From the NCBI GenBank assembly GCA_016721305.1, contig JADKIH010000002.1, positions 62,001-126,000 of the forward strand: a stretch of DNA of 64,000 nt. The letters are read 5' to 3'. Every line of letters starts with the position of its first letter. Positions within the stretch are counted from its first letter, which is position 1. Of the stretch, positions 27,074 through 35,834 are shown in pieces. Under the pieces are notes generated by a model that worked only from the letters and a program-made list of their open reading frames with translations, ran no database searches and was not told the origin of the DNA. Position numbers and translations under genes: made by a program. Source of the stretch: Bacteroidota bacterium (GTDB lineage: Bacteria; Bacteroidota; Bacteroidia; AKYH767-A; 2013-40CM-41-45).

Positions 27074-29888
27074 TTCCTGTGCTTTCCGGTGAACTGCTCT
27101 CCGGCATCAGAACCAATCGTGCATAATTGCTTGTGTCGAAATATTTCGCAGCGAATCTTATGAAGTCTGAACCTTTCAGTTGATTTACCCAATCGTTATA
27201 TGTGAGAATATCTGCAACATTTTCTCCATTCTGATAAGAGCTCGACATGAGTGACATCCAGAACCCGTTTTCCTTCAAACTGGTTTCGCGTTCACGGATA
27301 AATGTCTGCTTGATTTTTTCCAAATTCTTATCGTCACAGCCTTTTGCTTTGATTTCACGAATAACTCCCCATGCAGCTTCTATTAATGAATCTACATTCG
27401 CCGGACTACAACCGAAAGAAATCACATATTCCAGCTTTTGCGAAGGGAAGTGAACCGGATTAGCATTGCAACTCACGCCATACACTCCACTTTTATCCTC
27501 ACGAAGAACTTCCCGAAGTCGGATGTTAATCAGCTTATTCAGATCATTCATTTCGTTGCGATTGTTTCTATTGAATTCGAAATCCATTCCGAAACGAAGT
27601 AACACTTGACTCTTCGGTGCTTGTCCGCGATACATTGTCTTCTCAACATTACCCTTTGGTCGTTGCACATTGATATCCTGCCACATTGGTCGTTGATTAG
27701 ACGACGGAAGACTACCCAGATATTTCTGAACCATTAATTTTAGTGAGTCACGGTCAAAATTTCCGACGAAGAAATAAACAGTTCCGAAAGCATTTGAAAA
27801 TTGCTCCTTATAAATTTCGTAAGCACGATCAAGATTAAACTCCGAAAAACGCTCCGGAGTCATCGGCTTTGCCGTATAGTGATAACCCGACATTAGATAA
27901 CTTATCGTGTCAGAAAAAACAGCACCCGGATTCAGGCTCCTGTTTTTCATTGCTGTCATTCTTCGCTGAATGTACGACTGAAATGCAGAAGTATCTTTAC
28001 GAGGATGAACCTGATATAGGTAAATCAATTGCATCAACGTTTCCAAATCACGGGGATTTGTTGACCCACCGAAACCTTGTTGTAATTCGGAGATGTACGG
28101 ACTGCATGAAACAACTTTGCCGGCTAATTTCTTTTCAAGCATTGTTTCATCGAACTCTCCTACTCCTCCCAGTTCAACCAATTCATCGGCCGATGCGGCA
28201 TTCAAAAATTCTTCCTTACTATACTTCGACCATCCTCCTAACAGAGACGATGTAAAAACGATTTGATCATTATTAAAACTAGTCGGCTTACAAAATACCT
28301 TTACGCCATTTGCAAGATTCCATTCAGTAATATTGAATGTTGTATCAACCTTTTCATAAACGACTTTTGATCCTTTCAGGACATCAGTCATCAATGGCTT
28401 GTCATCAACCTTATCGGTATAAGCTGCAATATCCAACTTTGGCAAATCATCAATCATCGATTTGATAACTCTCTCCTCCGGCATTTTCAGACCGGCTTTT
28501 TCCGGACCTGTAATGATAACGGTACAGTTTTCAGTTCCTGTTACCCAATGGGAAGTAAACGCATTGACTTCATTCAATGTGATTCCGTTGAGATGTTTTT
28601 TATAAATTTCGTACTCGTATTCTATTCCCGGCATTGGCTCTCCCGTGAGAAAATTACTCACATACTCTCTGGCAAATGAAGCAGAAGGCGTTTTATCTCT
28701 TTCCTTATAATTTTCTTCCATTCCTGTCATCACCTGAATCTTTGCACGATCGAGCTCACTCTGAGTAAAACCAAAACGACGGATTCTTTCCATTTCTGTG
28801 AGCAAGGCACTCATGGCCTTCTCAATACCATCTTCACTTGATCTTGCCGAAAGTGAAAATGCATTCGAATTACGGACGAGACCTTCGTAGCCCCCCGATG
28901 CACTGATAAAAGGTGGATTGGGTTGACGTGAAATTTCGTCGTAACGATCATTCATCATCATCGCATACAGCCCCTGAGCAATTTGACGTCGGTAATCACC
29001 AACTGTCTTTGTCGTTTCACGTGGAAGCTTATACATCAAATCAATATTCGTAGAAGAAGCCTCTTTATCGGTAGCCACAGCATATACAAAACCCTTTGAC
29101 GCCGGGACATCAAAAACCTGAAGGTCTCTTCCACCCTTTTTCACCGGTACTCCCGAGAATAGTGCTTTGATTTTAGCTTCCATCTTATCCAGATCAACAT
29201 CACCGACAACAATCACTGCCATTAATTCCGGCCGATACCATTCGTTATAAAAACGCTTAATGTCGGACTGCATACTACCTTCAATGATTTCCTTCTTACC
29301 GATCGGCAGTCGATTAGCATAGCGCGAATTCATGAATAGTGAAGGCCAGTACTGGCGACGCAAACGCTCACCGGCGCCCTGACCAAGTCGCCATTCTTCC
29401 ACAACAACACCACGTTCCTTTTCAATTTCGAGTGAATCGAATGCAAGATTATGCGACCAGTCCTCGAGAATCTGCATACCTTTATTTACTATTTCCTCAT
29501 TGTCTGTAGGAATCTGAATCATATATACTGTTTCATCGAAACTTGTATATGCATTCAGATGCGGACCGAATTTTGTGCCGACAGATTCGAGATAATCGAC
29601 GAGTTCGTTCTTTTTAAAGTTCTTTGTACCGTTAAAAGCCAAATGTTCGGTTAAGTGAGCAATTCCTTGCTGATTGTCGTCTTCCAGATTAGAGCCGGCA
29701 TTAACGGCCAGTCGCAATTCTGCTCGTTTCTCAGGCTTTGAATTCTGACGGATATAGTAATGCATACCATTGCTCAAAACCCCATAACGGACATTTTTAT
29801 CCATGGGGATAATATCCGATGAATTGGTTTGCGCCTGTAAAAGCGTAAAAGTGTTAAACAGGAAGAATAATAACAGAATTCTTTTCAT
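27060..29888 (-). CDS. M16-family (insulinase-type) zinc peptidase
   Basis: An exported 942-residue peptidase. It has a signal peptide (to about residue 20, ending LLQAQ) and two M16 halves. The first half carries the inverted zinc motif HLTEH (residues 78-82), with a downstream Glu-rich helix (EKERGVVVEEW) supplying the third ligand. The second half (from about 500) lacks the motif, as is normal for these tandem proteins. The PQQL/pitrilysin type acts in the periplasm on peptides. It is divergent from an M14 carboxypeptidase gene (58 bp between starts), so the two may serve extracellular protein breakdown. The gene is intact over 2.8 kb. Confidence 0.92.
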   Translation of the reverse strand: MKRILLLFFLFNTFTLLQAQTNSSDIIPMDKNVRYGVLSNGMHYYIRQNSKPEKRAELRLAVNAGSNLEDDNQQGIAHLTEHLAFNGTKNFKKNELVDYLESVGTKFGPHLNAYTSFDETVYMIQIPTDNEEIVNKGMQILEDWSHNLAFDSLEIEKERGVVVEEWRLGQGAGERLRRQYWPSLFMNSRYANRLPIGKKEIIEGSMQSDIKRFYNEWYRPELMAVIVVGDVDLDKMEAKIKALFSGVPVKKGGRDLQVFDVPASKGFVYAVATDKEASSTNIDLMYKLPRETTKTVGDYRRQIAQGLYAMMMNDRYDEISRQPNPPFISASGGYEGLVRNSNAFSLSARSSEDGIEKAMSALLTEMERIRRFGFTQSELDRAKIQVMTGMEENYKERDKTPSASFAREYVSNFLTGEPMPGIEYEYEIYKKHLNGITLNEVNAFTSHWVTGTENCTVIITGPEKAGLKMPEERVIKSMIDDLPKLDIAAYTDKVDDKPLMTDVLKGSKVVYEKVDTTFNITEWNLANGVKVFCKPTSFNNDQIVFTSSLLGGWSKYSKEEFLNAASADELVELGGVGEFDETMLEKKLAGKVVSCSPYISELQQGFGGSTNPRDLETLMQLIYLYQVHPRKDTSAFQSYIQRRMTAMKNRSLNPGAVFSDTISYLMSGYHYTAKPMTPERFSEFNLDRAYEIYKEQFSNAFGTVYFFVGNFDRDSLKLMVQKYLGSLPSSNQRPMWQDINVQRPKGNVEKTMYRGQAPKSQVLLRFGMDFEFNRNNRNEMNDLNKLINIRLREVLREDKSGVYGVSCNANPVHFPSQKLEYVISFGCSPANVDSLIEAAWGVIREIKAKGCDDKNLEKIKQTFIRERETSLKENGFWMSLMSSSYQNGENVADILTYNDWVNQLKGSDFIRFAAKYFDTSNYARLVLMPESSSPESTGTNEK

Positions 29889-29946
29889 GTACGGGAGATT
29901 TTAATTTCTTTTGATGGCGAAAGATAAAAAATTCAGCCCTGTAAAT

Positions 29947-31680
29947 ATGAAATATTTCTCAACCATTTTAATGCGCTTTCTTCTCTGTATTTCCCTCTGT
30001 TTATGGGCTCATCAGGCACTAAGTCAGGAAAACCGCTCTTTACCCTACCCGCAACTGTTGAAGGAATATGAAAATTTGACCAAACAGTATTCATGGTGCA
30101 AACTTATCCCCTACGGCAAAACCGATTGCGGACTGCCTTTGCAGCTTTTTGTAATTTCCAGAAACGGAATCTTTGACCCCGCTCGTCTGCACGAACTTGG
30201 CTATACGATTGTTTTTATCAATAACGGTATTCACCCCGGCGAACCCGACGGAATGGATGCTAGCCTCGATTTTGCCCGTCAAACATTGAACGATAATGAT
30301 AAATCGCCACTGATCAAGAAACTCGTTTTCTGCATCCTTCCTGCATTCAATATCGATGGAACACTTCGTCGCAACAATTTCAGTCGGGTTAACCAGAATG
30401 GCCCTGAAGAATATGGCTTTCGCGGAAACGATCGCAACCTTGACCTGAATCGCGACTTCATGAAAATGGACTCGCAGAACACGCTTTCATTAATTTCAAT
30501 TTTAAGAAAATGGAATCCTGATGTGTTCATCGACACACATGTTAGCGATGGTGCCGATTACCAATACACGATGACGCTTATCAGTACTCAGCATGATAAA
30601 ATGAATCATCTTACAGGAAGTTTTATCAAGAAAACATTTACTCCGGAAATTTTCGAATCGATGAAAAAAAAGAAAGACGCCATTTCGCCTTACGTTGAAA
30701 CCTTTCACGACTCAGAAATCCCCGATAGCGGTCTTACCGCCTTTATGGAAACACCTCGTTTCGTAAGCGGATATTTAAGCCTGTTCAATTGCTTTGCCTT
30801 CATCAGCGAATCTCATATGCTAAAACCTTTTGATCAACGAAAAGCATCGACGTTACGAATCATTCAAAGCATCTGCGAAATAAGCTACAAGCATTCCGAC
30901 GAAATACGTGAACTCCGCAAACGCGCTCTGGATGCGGATTTGGCAGCTTCTTCCTTTTACTATAACTGGAAGCTCGATGAAAGTCAAAAGGAAATGATAT
31001 CGTTTAATGGATATAAGGCAATTTTTGAGAAAAGCGCTATCACAACGCACGATCGCCTGAGATACGATCGTTCTCAGCCTTACACAAAAGAAATTCCATT
31101 CTATGATCATTTCATGGCAACAGACTCATTGCCGATTCCAAAATTTATCTACTTGCCACAGGCATGGGAAAACATCGGACGCATGCTTGAAGTAAATCAT
31201 ATTCGCATCACAAGAGTCCGTGAAGATTCATCTGTCTCTGCTCAGCAATTTTATATTGAAGACATGAAAACTGTCTCCAATCCTTACGAAGGCCACTACC
31301 TGCATTACGATATTAAAAAGCGAACGACGACAAATACGATCCTAATGCGTAAAGGCGACTTTATTATAGACACGCGTCAAGAAGGAATTCGCTTCATCAT
31401 GGAAGCGCTCGTACCAGATGCTAATGATAGTTATTTCGCCTGGGGATTTTTTGATTCAATTCTGCAACAAAAAGAATGGTTCTCTGCCTACATATTCGAA
31501 GACTTAGCCAAACAAATTCTCGCCGAGAATGTCGAGCTGAATAAAAGCTATCACGAATGGCTTCTCACTCATACCGACGAAGACAGCTATTCACAACTAT
31601 ACTACATCTATTCTCATTCGAAATATTTTGAGAAGAGTTATAGGTTGTTTCCTTGTGGATTCATTTATTATGAATTATGA
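29947..31680 (+). CDS. M14-family zinc carboxypeptidase-like protein
   Basis: An exported peptidase of 577 residues. From ATG 29947 it has a signal peptide (FLLCISLCLWAHQALSQ). An earlier ATG at 29914 would add a charged extension. The M14 zinc ligands are visible as HPGE (residues 96-99) and the His of DTHVSDGADYQY. NDRNLDLNRDFMK forms the substrate-binding Asn-Arg part, and the Glu in SESHMLK fits the catalytic base. The C-terminal ~250 residues are less conserved. The last four codons and the stop TGA lie inside or next to a heptanucleotide array, so the C-terminus (YYEL) is partly repeat-encoded. Confidence 0.88.
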   Translation: MKYFSTILMRFLLCISLCLWAHQALSQENRSLPYPQLLKEYENLTKQYSWCKLIPYGKTDCGLPLQLFVISRNGIFDPARLHELGYTIVFINNGIHPGEPDGMDASLDFARQTLNDNDKSPLIKKLVFCILPAFNIDGTLRRNNFSRVNQNGPEEYGFRGNDRNLDLNRDFMKMDSQNTLSLISILRKWNPDVFIDTHVSDGADYQYTMTLISTQHDKMNHLTGSFIKKTFTPEIFESMKKKKDAISPYVETFHDSEIPDSGLTAFMETPRFVSGYLSLFNCFAFISESHMLKPFDQRKASTLRIIQSICEISYKHSDEIRELRKRALDADLAASSFYYNWKLDESQKEMISFNGYKAIFEKSAITTHDRLRYDRSQPYTKEIPFYDHFMATDSLPIPKFIYLPQAWENIGRMLEVNHIRITRVREDSSVSAQQFYIEDMKTVSNPYEGHYLHYDIKKRTTTNTILMRKGDFIIDTRQEGIRFIMEALVPDANDSYFAWGFFDSILQQKEWFSAYIFEDLAKQILAENVELNKSYHEWLLTHTDEDSYSQLYYIYSHSKYFEKSYRLFPCGFIYYEL

Positions 31681-31727
31681 ATTATGAATTATGAATTATG
31701 AATTTTAAATTTTAAATTCTAAATTCA
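31667..31727. repeat. Heptanucleotide array ATTATGA x5 with AT-rich tail
   Basis: Five perfect copies of ATTATGA (31667-31701) begin inside the M14 gene, whose TGA stop is in the second copy. A related AAATTTT-type tail runs to about 31727, one base before the stop of the convergent sulfite-oxidase-like gene. Confidence 0.85.
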
Positions 31728-31728
31728 C

Positions 31729-32553
31729 TTAAAGTCCCGAAAAATAATCATACCCCCTATCCGCCCAATAATCAGGTGGCGGTGTTTGTGAGAAAAAAAT
31801 TGTGCCGATTCGCTTAAGGTGTTTGATCCCATATTTTACGGGGATAATGAGTCGTATCGGCGCACCCTGATTTTCGGGTAATGGATTTCCATTTACTTCG
31901 AAAGATAAAATCGTTTGTGGATGCAACATGCTTGGCATATCGATTCCTACGTAATACTGTCCATCCGGAGTTTTAAGACCGGCAAACTTGCACAATTTCT
32001 CCGGATGATTTTCCGGGTCAGGTTCCGATCCATCGATAGTGGCGAGATGATATTTTTTGGCAACATCTAAAAACCGAACACCTCCCCACCAACTAACCTG
32101 CGACCATCCTTCGATGCATTTAAAACTGAATACAACTTCTGTCTTAGGAAGAAGCATTAACTCAGATACAGGGATATAAAGCGTATCGGACAACTTCGGA
32201 GTATAAGGTGAATAACGAACCAATTTCACTTTGTAATCCGTCGTATCGTAAGTTGATTTCAATCCGATATTTCCATTTACTCTAACTTTTCGAGCTGCCG
32301 TAGACTTGGAGAACTCTTTCGCCAATGACGGATTTTTATACCCCCGAGCAAAAATGCGCGCATTCAAATCCATCACCGTTCGCAACGGCTTCGAAGCCTT
32401 TTTATCCTTTGGCGCATTGTCGATCCATTTCCACGCTTGAAATGCGAGGAAGAACAAAAGGAAGAATATGAGGAACGAACGAATCGTCCGACGACGAACT
32501 TTCCGGTCGAACAACTCCTCTTCGGTGTACGTTTTATTTTTCTTCGTGCTCAT
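31729..32553 (-). CDS. Sulfite-oxidase-fold molybdopterin protein, membrane-anchored
   Basis: A 274-residue protein with one N-terminal membrane helix (SFLIFFLLFFLAFQAW, about residues 27-42) and a body of the sulfite oxidase/MsrP (YedY) molybdopterin fold. The likely Mo-ligating Cys is in FKCIEGWSQVSWWGG (about residues 143-157). There is no twin-arginine signal, although RRRT precedes the helix. It overlaps the upstream cytochrome b gene by 20 bp. The pair is therefore probably an envelope oxidoreductase, a Mo subunit with a heme b quinone-linked membrane partner. The substrate (for example a methionine sulfoxide or other S/N-oxide) is not known. Confidence 0.8.
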   Translation of the reverse strand: MSTKKNKTYTEEELFDRKVRRRTIRSFLIFFLLFFLAFQAWKWIDNAPKDKKASKPLRTVMDLNARIFARGYKNPSLAKEFSKSTAARKVRVNGNIGLKSTYDTTDYKVKLVRYSPYTPKLSDTLYIPVSELMLLPKTEVVFSFKCIEGWSQVSWWGGVRFLDVAKKYHLATIDGSEPDPENHPEKLCKFAGLKTPDGQYYVGIDMPSMLHPQTILSFEVNGNPLPENQGAPIRLIIPVKYGIKHLKRIGTIFFSQTPPPDYWADRGYDYFSGL

Positions 32554-33229
32554 TCTTCGGTTCTATTGGTTCATCTGCTTTCACTACTTCCCATCCGGTT
32601 ACCATTGCGCGGAAATTATTCCATCCGGCAAAGATGACCTGAATGACGTGCACCAGGAAAAACAGCATAAAAAGTATCGTTAGAATAAAATGAATCAACC
32701 GTGCATTTTCATAACCGCCCAATATTGTGGTTAAACCTGTAAATTCAACCGGCTTATAAATCACGAGACCTGAAACCAGGGCCAGAAAACCCATCAGGAT
32801 AACAGCTGTGTAAGCAATACGCTGTGCGCCGTTATATTTGACGTGTGACGGCTTTTGTTTCCGGATCCTTAGATCATACAGGACAACCAGGAAAGCTTCC
32901 CTAAACGAACGTTTGGCAGGTAAAATGAGACGCCATTCGCCGGAGAATAAGAGATAAGCAACGTACAGGAGGCCGTTAATGCAAAATAGCCACATAAAGA
33001 CAAAATGGTACGACATTCCTTCCGCTAGTCTGTGTGGAATATTCAGTGTTTTATAGACAGAGGGTGGATAAAACCGAAAGAGAACATCCGCACCCATGGT
33101 GATCTTGTAAACTGAATTCGCCCAGTAGATAAGAGTGCCACTCCAGATCATGACAAACAGAACGGGGAAATTTATCCAGTGAAACCAGCGGATTGCCAGA
33201 GGGTGTTTAGAAGAAAAAATCCGTTTCAA
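32534..33229 (-). CDS. Cytochrome b-type membrane subunit
   Basis: A 231-residue protein with four to five membrane helices and His residues placed as heme ligands: IRWFHWINF near the N-terminus, YHFVFMWLF, and LIHFILTILFMLFFLVHVIQVIF near the end. This fits the cytochrome b561/Ni-Fe hydrogenase b-type family. Overlap with the sulfite-oxidase-like gene suggests a two-subunit complex passing electrons between the quinone pool and the Mo centre. A terminator of the preceding gene lies 26 bp upstream, so this pair likely has its own promoter. Confidence 0.82.
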   Translation of the reverse strand: MKRIFSSKHPLAIRWFHWINFPVLFVMIWSGTLIYWANSVYKITMGADVLFRFYPPSVYKTLNIPHRLAEGMSYHFVFMWLFCINGLLYVAYLLFSGEWRLILPAKRSFREAFLVVLYDLRIRKQKPSHVKYNGAQRIAYTAVILMGFLALVSGLVIYKPVEFTGLTTILGGYENARLIHFILTILFMLFFLVHVIQVIFAGWNNFRAMVTGWEVVKADEPIEPKNEHEEK

Positions 33230-33254
33230 ATGTGTGAGCTTGTCTGGCGAATAT

Positions 33255-33289
33255 AAAAAAAAATCCGGAGTGCTTTCGGCTCCGGACTT
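33255..33289 (-). terminator. Rho-independent terminator of the 33.3 kb gene
   Basis: Read on the minus strand: stem CTCCGGA paired with TCCGGAG (7 bp, 9-base loop), followed by nine T residues. Confidence 0.8.
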
Positions 33290-33310
33290 TGCATATAAAT
33301 TGTTTTGTTG

Positions 33311-33694
33311 TTAGTTATCGACTACATCTCCGCTGTGGGCATACAAATCTTGCAATTTGCATGACAATTCGCGGATCAGTTCAAGGTCATCGCCATTGAG
33401 TCTGCTGAAGTCTTGAGTTTCTTTTTTCTTGCGTTGAACCGCCATTGGATTTCCAAAAGGATATTGAACGTCCTGATGCAACAGGTGATTTAAAAGACCA
33501 TCAAAATATTTTTGCCTTTCGGTCGGATGGAGTTTTTGAATCAAAGCACGAATGCTGTGGACATGGTTCTCAATCTCTAGTTCAACTTGTACAGGATGTC
33601 TCTCTGTCTCTACTACCTTTAAGTGTTGAATTGATTCTACACTTACATTTTCTCTGTGGATGTCTTTTCGCATGGTGATCGTTATCTTGTACAT
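33311..33694 (-). CDS. Hypothetical protein
   Basis: A 127-residue protein I do not recognise. It has no signal or membrane segment. Composition is His- and charge-rich (seven His in the first half), with a predicted helical C-terminus (DDLELIRELSCKLQDLYAH). A start at either 33694 or 33673 (MRKDIHRE) is possible. It lies between a sensor kinase and a cytochrome b gene on the same strand, and its own terminator follows 22 bp after the stop, which supports it being a real gene. A similar size and position to ribosome-hibernation factors was considered, but no motif supports that. Confidence 0.5.
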   Translation of the reverse strand: MYKITITMRKDIHRENVSVESIQHLKVVETERHPVQVELEIENHVHSIRALIQKLHPTERQKYFDGLLNHLLHQDVQYPFGNPMAVQRKKKETQDFSRLNGDDLELIRELSCKLQDLYAHSGDVVDN

Positions 33695-33744
33695 GCAATT
33701 TTACATCACCAAATAAAAAGTGTTTGCCAGAGTGCGTCGTGTTC

Positions 33745-35127
33745 TTACACGATAAGCGTGGCAGCAATAAGTACGGAATCCTTGAATTTACGGGTTCTTG
33801 GCCAGAAAAATTTAAATTCAGCACCATTTCCGGGCTCTGATTCCACCCAAATCTTACCACCATGGTCATCAATTATTTTCTTGACGATGGCCAATCCAAC
33901 ACCGGTACTCTCCACATCATCGCGGCGATTGAGGGTTTGGAAGATCACAAAGATCTTTTCATGGTATTGTTTTTCGATTCCCGGGCCGTTATCTTTTACT
34001 GAAAATGTCCAGCCTTCTTTCGATTCCTCTGATGAAACCTGAACTTTTATCTCTTTCTTATCATTATACTTAATAGCATTGCCGATAAGATTACTGAAGA
34101 CTTGCGATAATCGTGTACGATCGGAAACAATAGTCGGAAGCTCATTTAATATCTGCATCTCGACATTCTCCGGCTTACCGATGAAGTCGAGTGTATCTTC
34201 CACAAGTTTCTTCACGTCTATCTGTACATCTTCTCCCTGACGACGATCGGCACGTGAGTAATCAAGGATGGCATTAATGAGATCTTCCATCCGGCGAACA
34301 CGTTGTTTGATCATGTCGAAATTCGCTTTTACTTCTCCCGACATCGTATCTCCGGCATCTTCTTCGATCCAACCGGTCAGATTTCCTATCGCTCTTAATG
34401 GAGCTTTCAGGTCATGCGACACAATTGACGCGAACTTGTCGAGTTCCTTATTCGATTTCTCAAGAGAGGCTGTATATTCTTGCAATTTCCGGTTACTCTG
34501 CTCTAATTGATTCTTCTGATGAGTGATTCGTTCGATAATGACGTTTTTACCGCTATTAAGGTAGTTTGATTGAGCTGCTACAAGGAAGAGTGCCAATATG
34601 AAGGTAAAAAGGGCATCCTGGTGAATAAGGTGAATATCATTCTTTACCAAAGCATAGCTGGTCAGATCAGTGTATTCTGTCGCAAAGTACAGGAAGATAA
34701 CACTGGCAATACTCAGGACTGTCAGCCATTTTCCGCCTTTAGGACCTAAAAGCATGTATGCTGTGAGGATAATGACACACAAATACATAGTTCCGGTATT
34801 CATCACACCACCGGCTGTATATGCCTGTAAATGAACCAGTAAAAAGCCTATAAGTACAGAAACGGCATAAGCTATCGGTAAACGGTCTACTCTTCTGACT
34901 GTAAAGAAGTTAACCATTAATGCTGTGCCGATTATTATTAACAGAATAGCCGTAAAGCTAGTCTCCTCAAAAGAAGCAGCAATCTGTAACGCCGTTGCCA
35001 TACTGGCAATAAAGCTGGTAAAGGAATAAATACGAAAAAGCGTGAACCGCTGACGATCCATCAGATCATCAGAGGCAATTTTTTCATACATATCATTCCG
35101 GAGGAGACGGCCGAAGAGTGATTTCAT
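33745..35127 (-). CDS. Membrane sensor histidine kinase
   Basis: A kinase of about 460 residues. Six or seven membrane helices fill residues 30-200. A coiled-coil (QLEQSNRKLQEYTASLEKSNKE region) and HisKA follow with the H-box SHDLKAPLRAI. The ATPase domain has N-box NLIGNAIKYN, G1 DNGPGI and G2 GVGLAIVKK. The C-terminus after FKFFWP is unusual (extra ~17 residues). Restoring one base would give FWPKNP and a stop, so a small 3' frameshift is possible. Starts at 35157 and 35127 are both open. A single-domain response regulator is encoded divergently 224 bp away and is the natural partner. Confidence 0.88.
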   Translation of the reverse strand: MKSLFGRLLRNDMYEKIASDDLMDRQRFTLFRIYSFTSFIASMATALQIAASFEETSFTAILLIIIGTALMVNFFTVRRVDRLPIAYAVSVLIGFLLVHLQAYTAGGVMNTGTMYLCVIILTAYMLLGPKGGKWLTVLSIASVIFLYFATEYTDLTSYALVKNDIHLIHQDALFTFILALFLVAAQSNYLNSGKNVIIERITHQKNQLEQSNRKLQEYTASLEKSNKELDKFASIVSHDLKAPLRAIGNLTGWIEEDAGDTMSGEVKANFDMIKQRVRRMEDLINAILDYSRADRRQGEDVQIDVKKLVEDTLDFIGKPENVEMQILNELPTIVSDRTRLSQVFSNLIGNAIKYNDKKEIKVQVSSEESKEGWTFSVKDNGPGIEKQYHEKIFVIFQTLNRRDDVESTGVGLAIVKKIIDDHGGKIWVESEPGNGAEFKFFWPRTRKFKDSVLIAATLIV

Positions 35128-35260
35128 GGTGTGAATTAGTATTTCTATCTTCATCAATACGAAAATGTGTCGTCCGAAGATTCCTAAGTGTAATATATTG
35201 ACTGTTTTTGCTCAAAACCACTTTCAGGGAATAATCCATTTGTTCAGGTGATAAGTTTCG

Positions 35261-35291
35261 TTTCCATTTGAAAAATAAATTTCTACATTTG
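35261..35291 (+). promoter_or_regulatory. Promoter of the receiver-domain gene
   Basis: TACATTTG at 35284-35291 matches TAnnTTTG, with TTTC (35261-35264) 19 bases upstream as a near -33 element. The leader to ATG 35352 would be about 55 bases. Confidence 0.4.
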
Positions 35292-35351
35292 AATCGGAAT
35301 AACCCATCACAAGAGTCACTGCAGTTACATATTCCTAACTACCTAATATTC

Positions 35352-35777
35352 ATGGACAAATTAGTTAATATCCTTTTAGTGGATGACGATGAAGTGGATT
35401 GTATGAACGTTCAAAGAGCGTTCAAAAAAAGCAATATTTCCAACCCGCTCTTCATCGCACATAATGGCGTAGAAGCTTTAGATAAATTACGCGGAACAAA
35501 TGGTGTCGATAGAGTTACACCTGAACCTCGCATCATCCTGCTCGACATTAATATGCCAAAGATGAATGGTCTTGAGTTTCTCAAAGAACTTCGTGCTGAT
35601 AAAGACTTACATAATATCAGCGTCTTTATTATGACTACAAGTAATGATGACAAGGATCGTTTCGAAGCCTACAATTACAATGTAGCCGGATATATCATTA
35701 AGCCAATTTCCTTTGAGAATTTCGTAGCGGCAGTATCGATTCTCAATAATTTCTGGCAACTCTGCGAGCAACCGTAA
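35352..35777 (+). CDS. Single-domain response regulator (Rcp1/CheY-like)
   Basis: A 141-residue receiver without an output domain. Acidic pocket residues are in LLVDDDEVD. The phospho-acceptor Asp is in ILLDINMPKMNG (about residue 66), the Thr in FIMTTS and the Lys in YIIKPI. This form, with an extended loop before the phospho-Asp, is like Rcp1-type regulators paired with phytochrome-like or PAS kinases. The ATG at 35352 is preferred to the more upstream 35268, which would add an unlike leader. It ends at a strong terminator. It presumably takes phosphate from the divergent kinase. Confidence 0.9.
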   Translation: MDKLVNILLVDDDEVDCMNVQRAFKKSNISNPLFIAHNGVEALDKLRGTNGVDRVTPEPRIILLDINMPKMNGLEFLKELRADKDLHNISVFIMTTSNDDKDRFEAYNYNVAGYIIKPISFENFVAAVSILNNFWQLCEQP

Positions 35778-35794
35778 TCGGCCACTCAGATATT

Positions 35795-35834
35795 TAAAAA
35801 AAAGCGGGATTGATTTTCAACCCCGCTTTTTTTT
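35795..35834. terminator. Bidirectional terminator
   Basis: A GCGGG...CCCGC stem, extended by TTGA/TCAA pairing, is flanked by eight A residues on the left and eight T on the right. It serves the convergent receiver (+) and BioF-like (-) genes. Confidence 0.85.
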
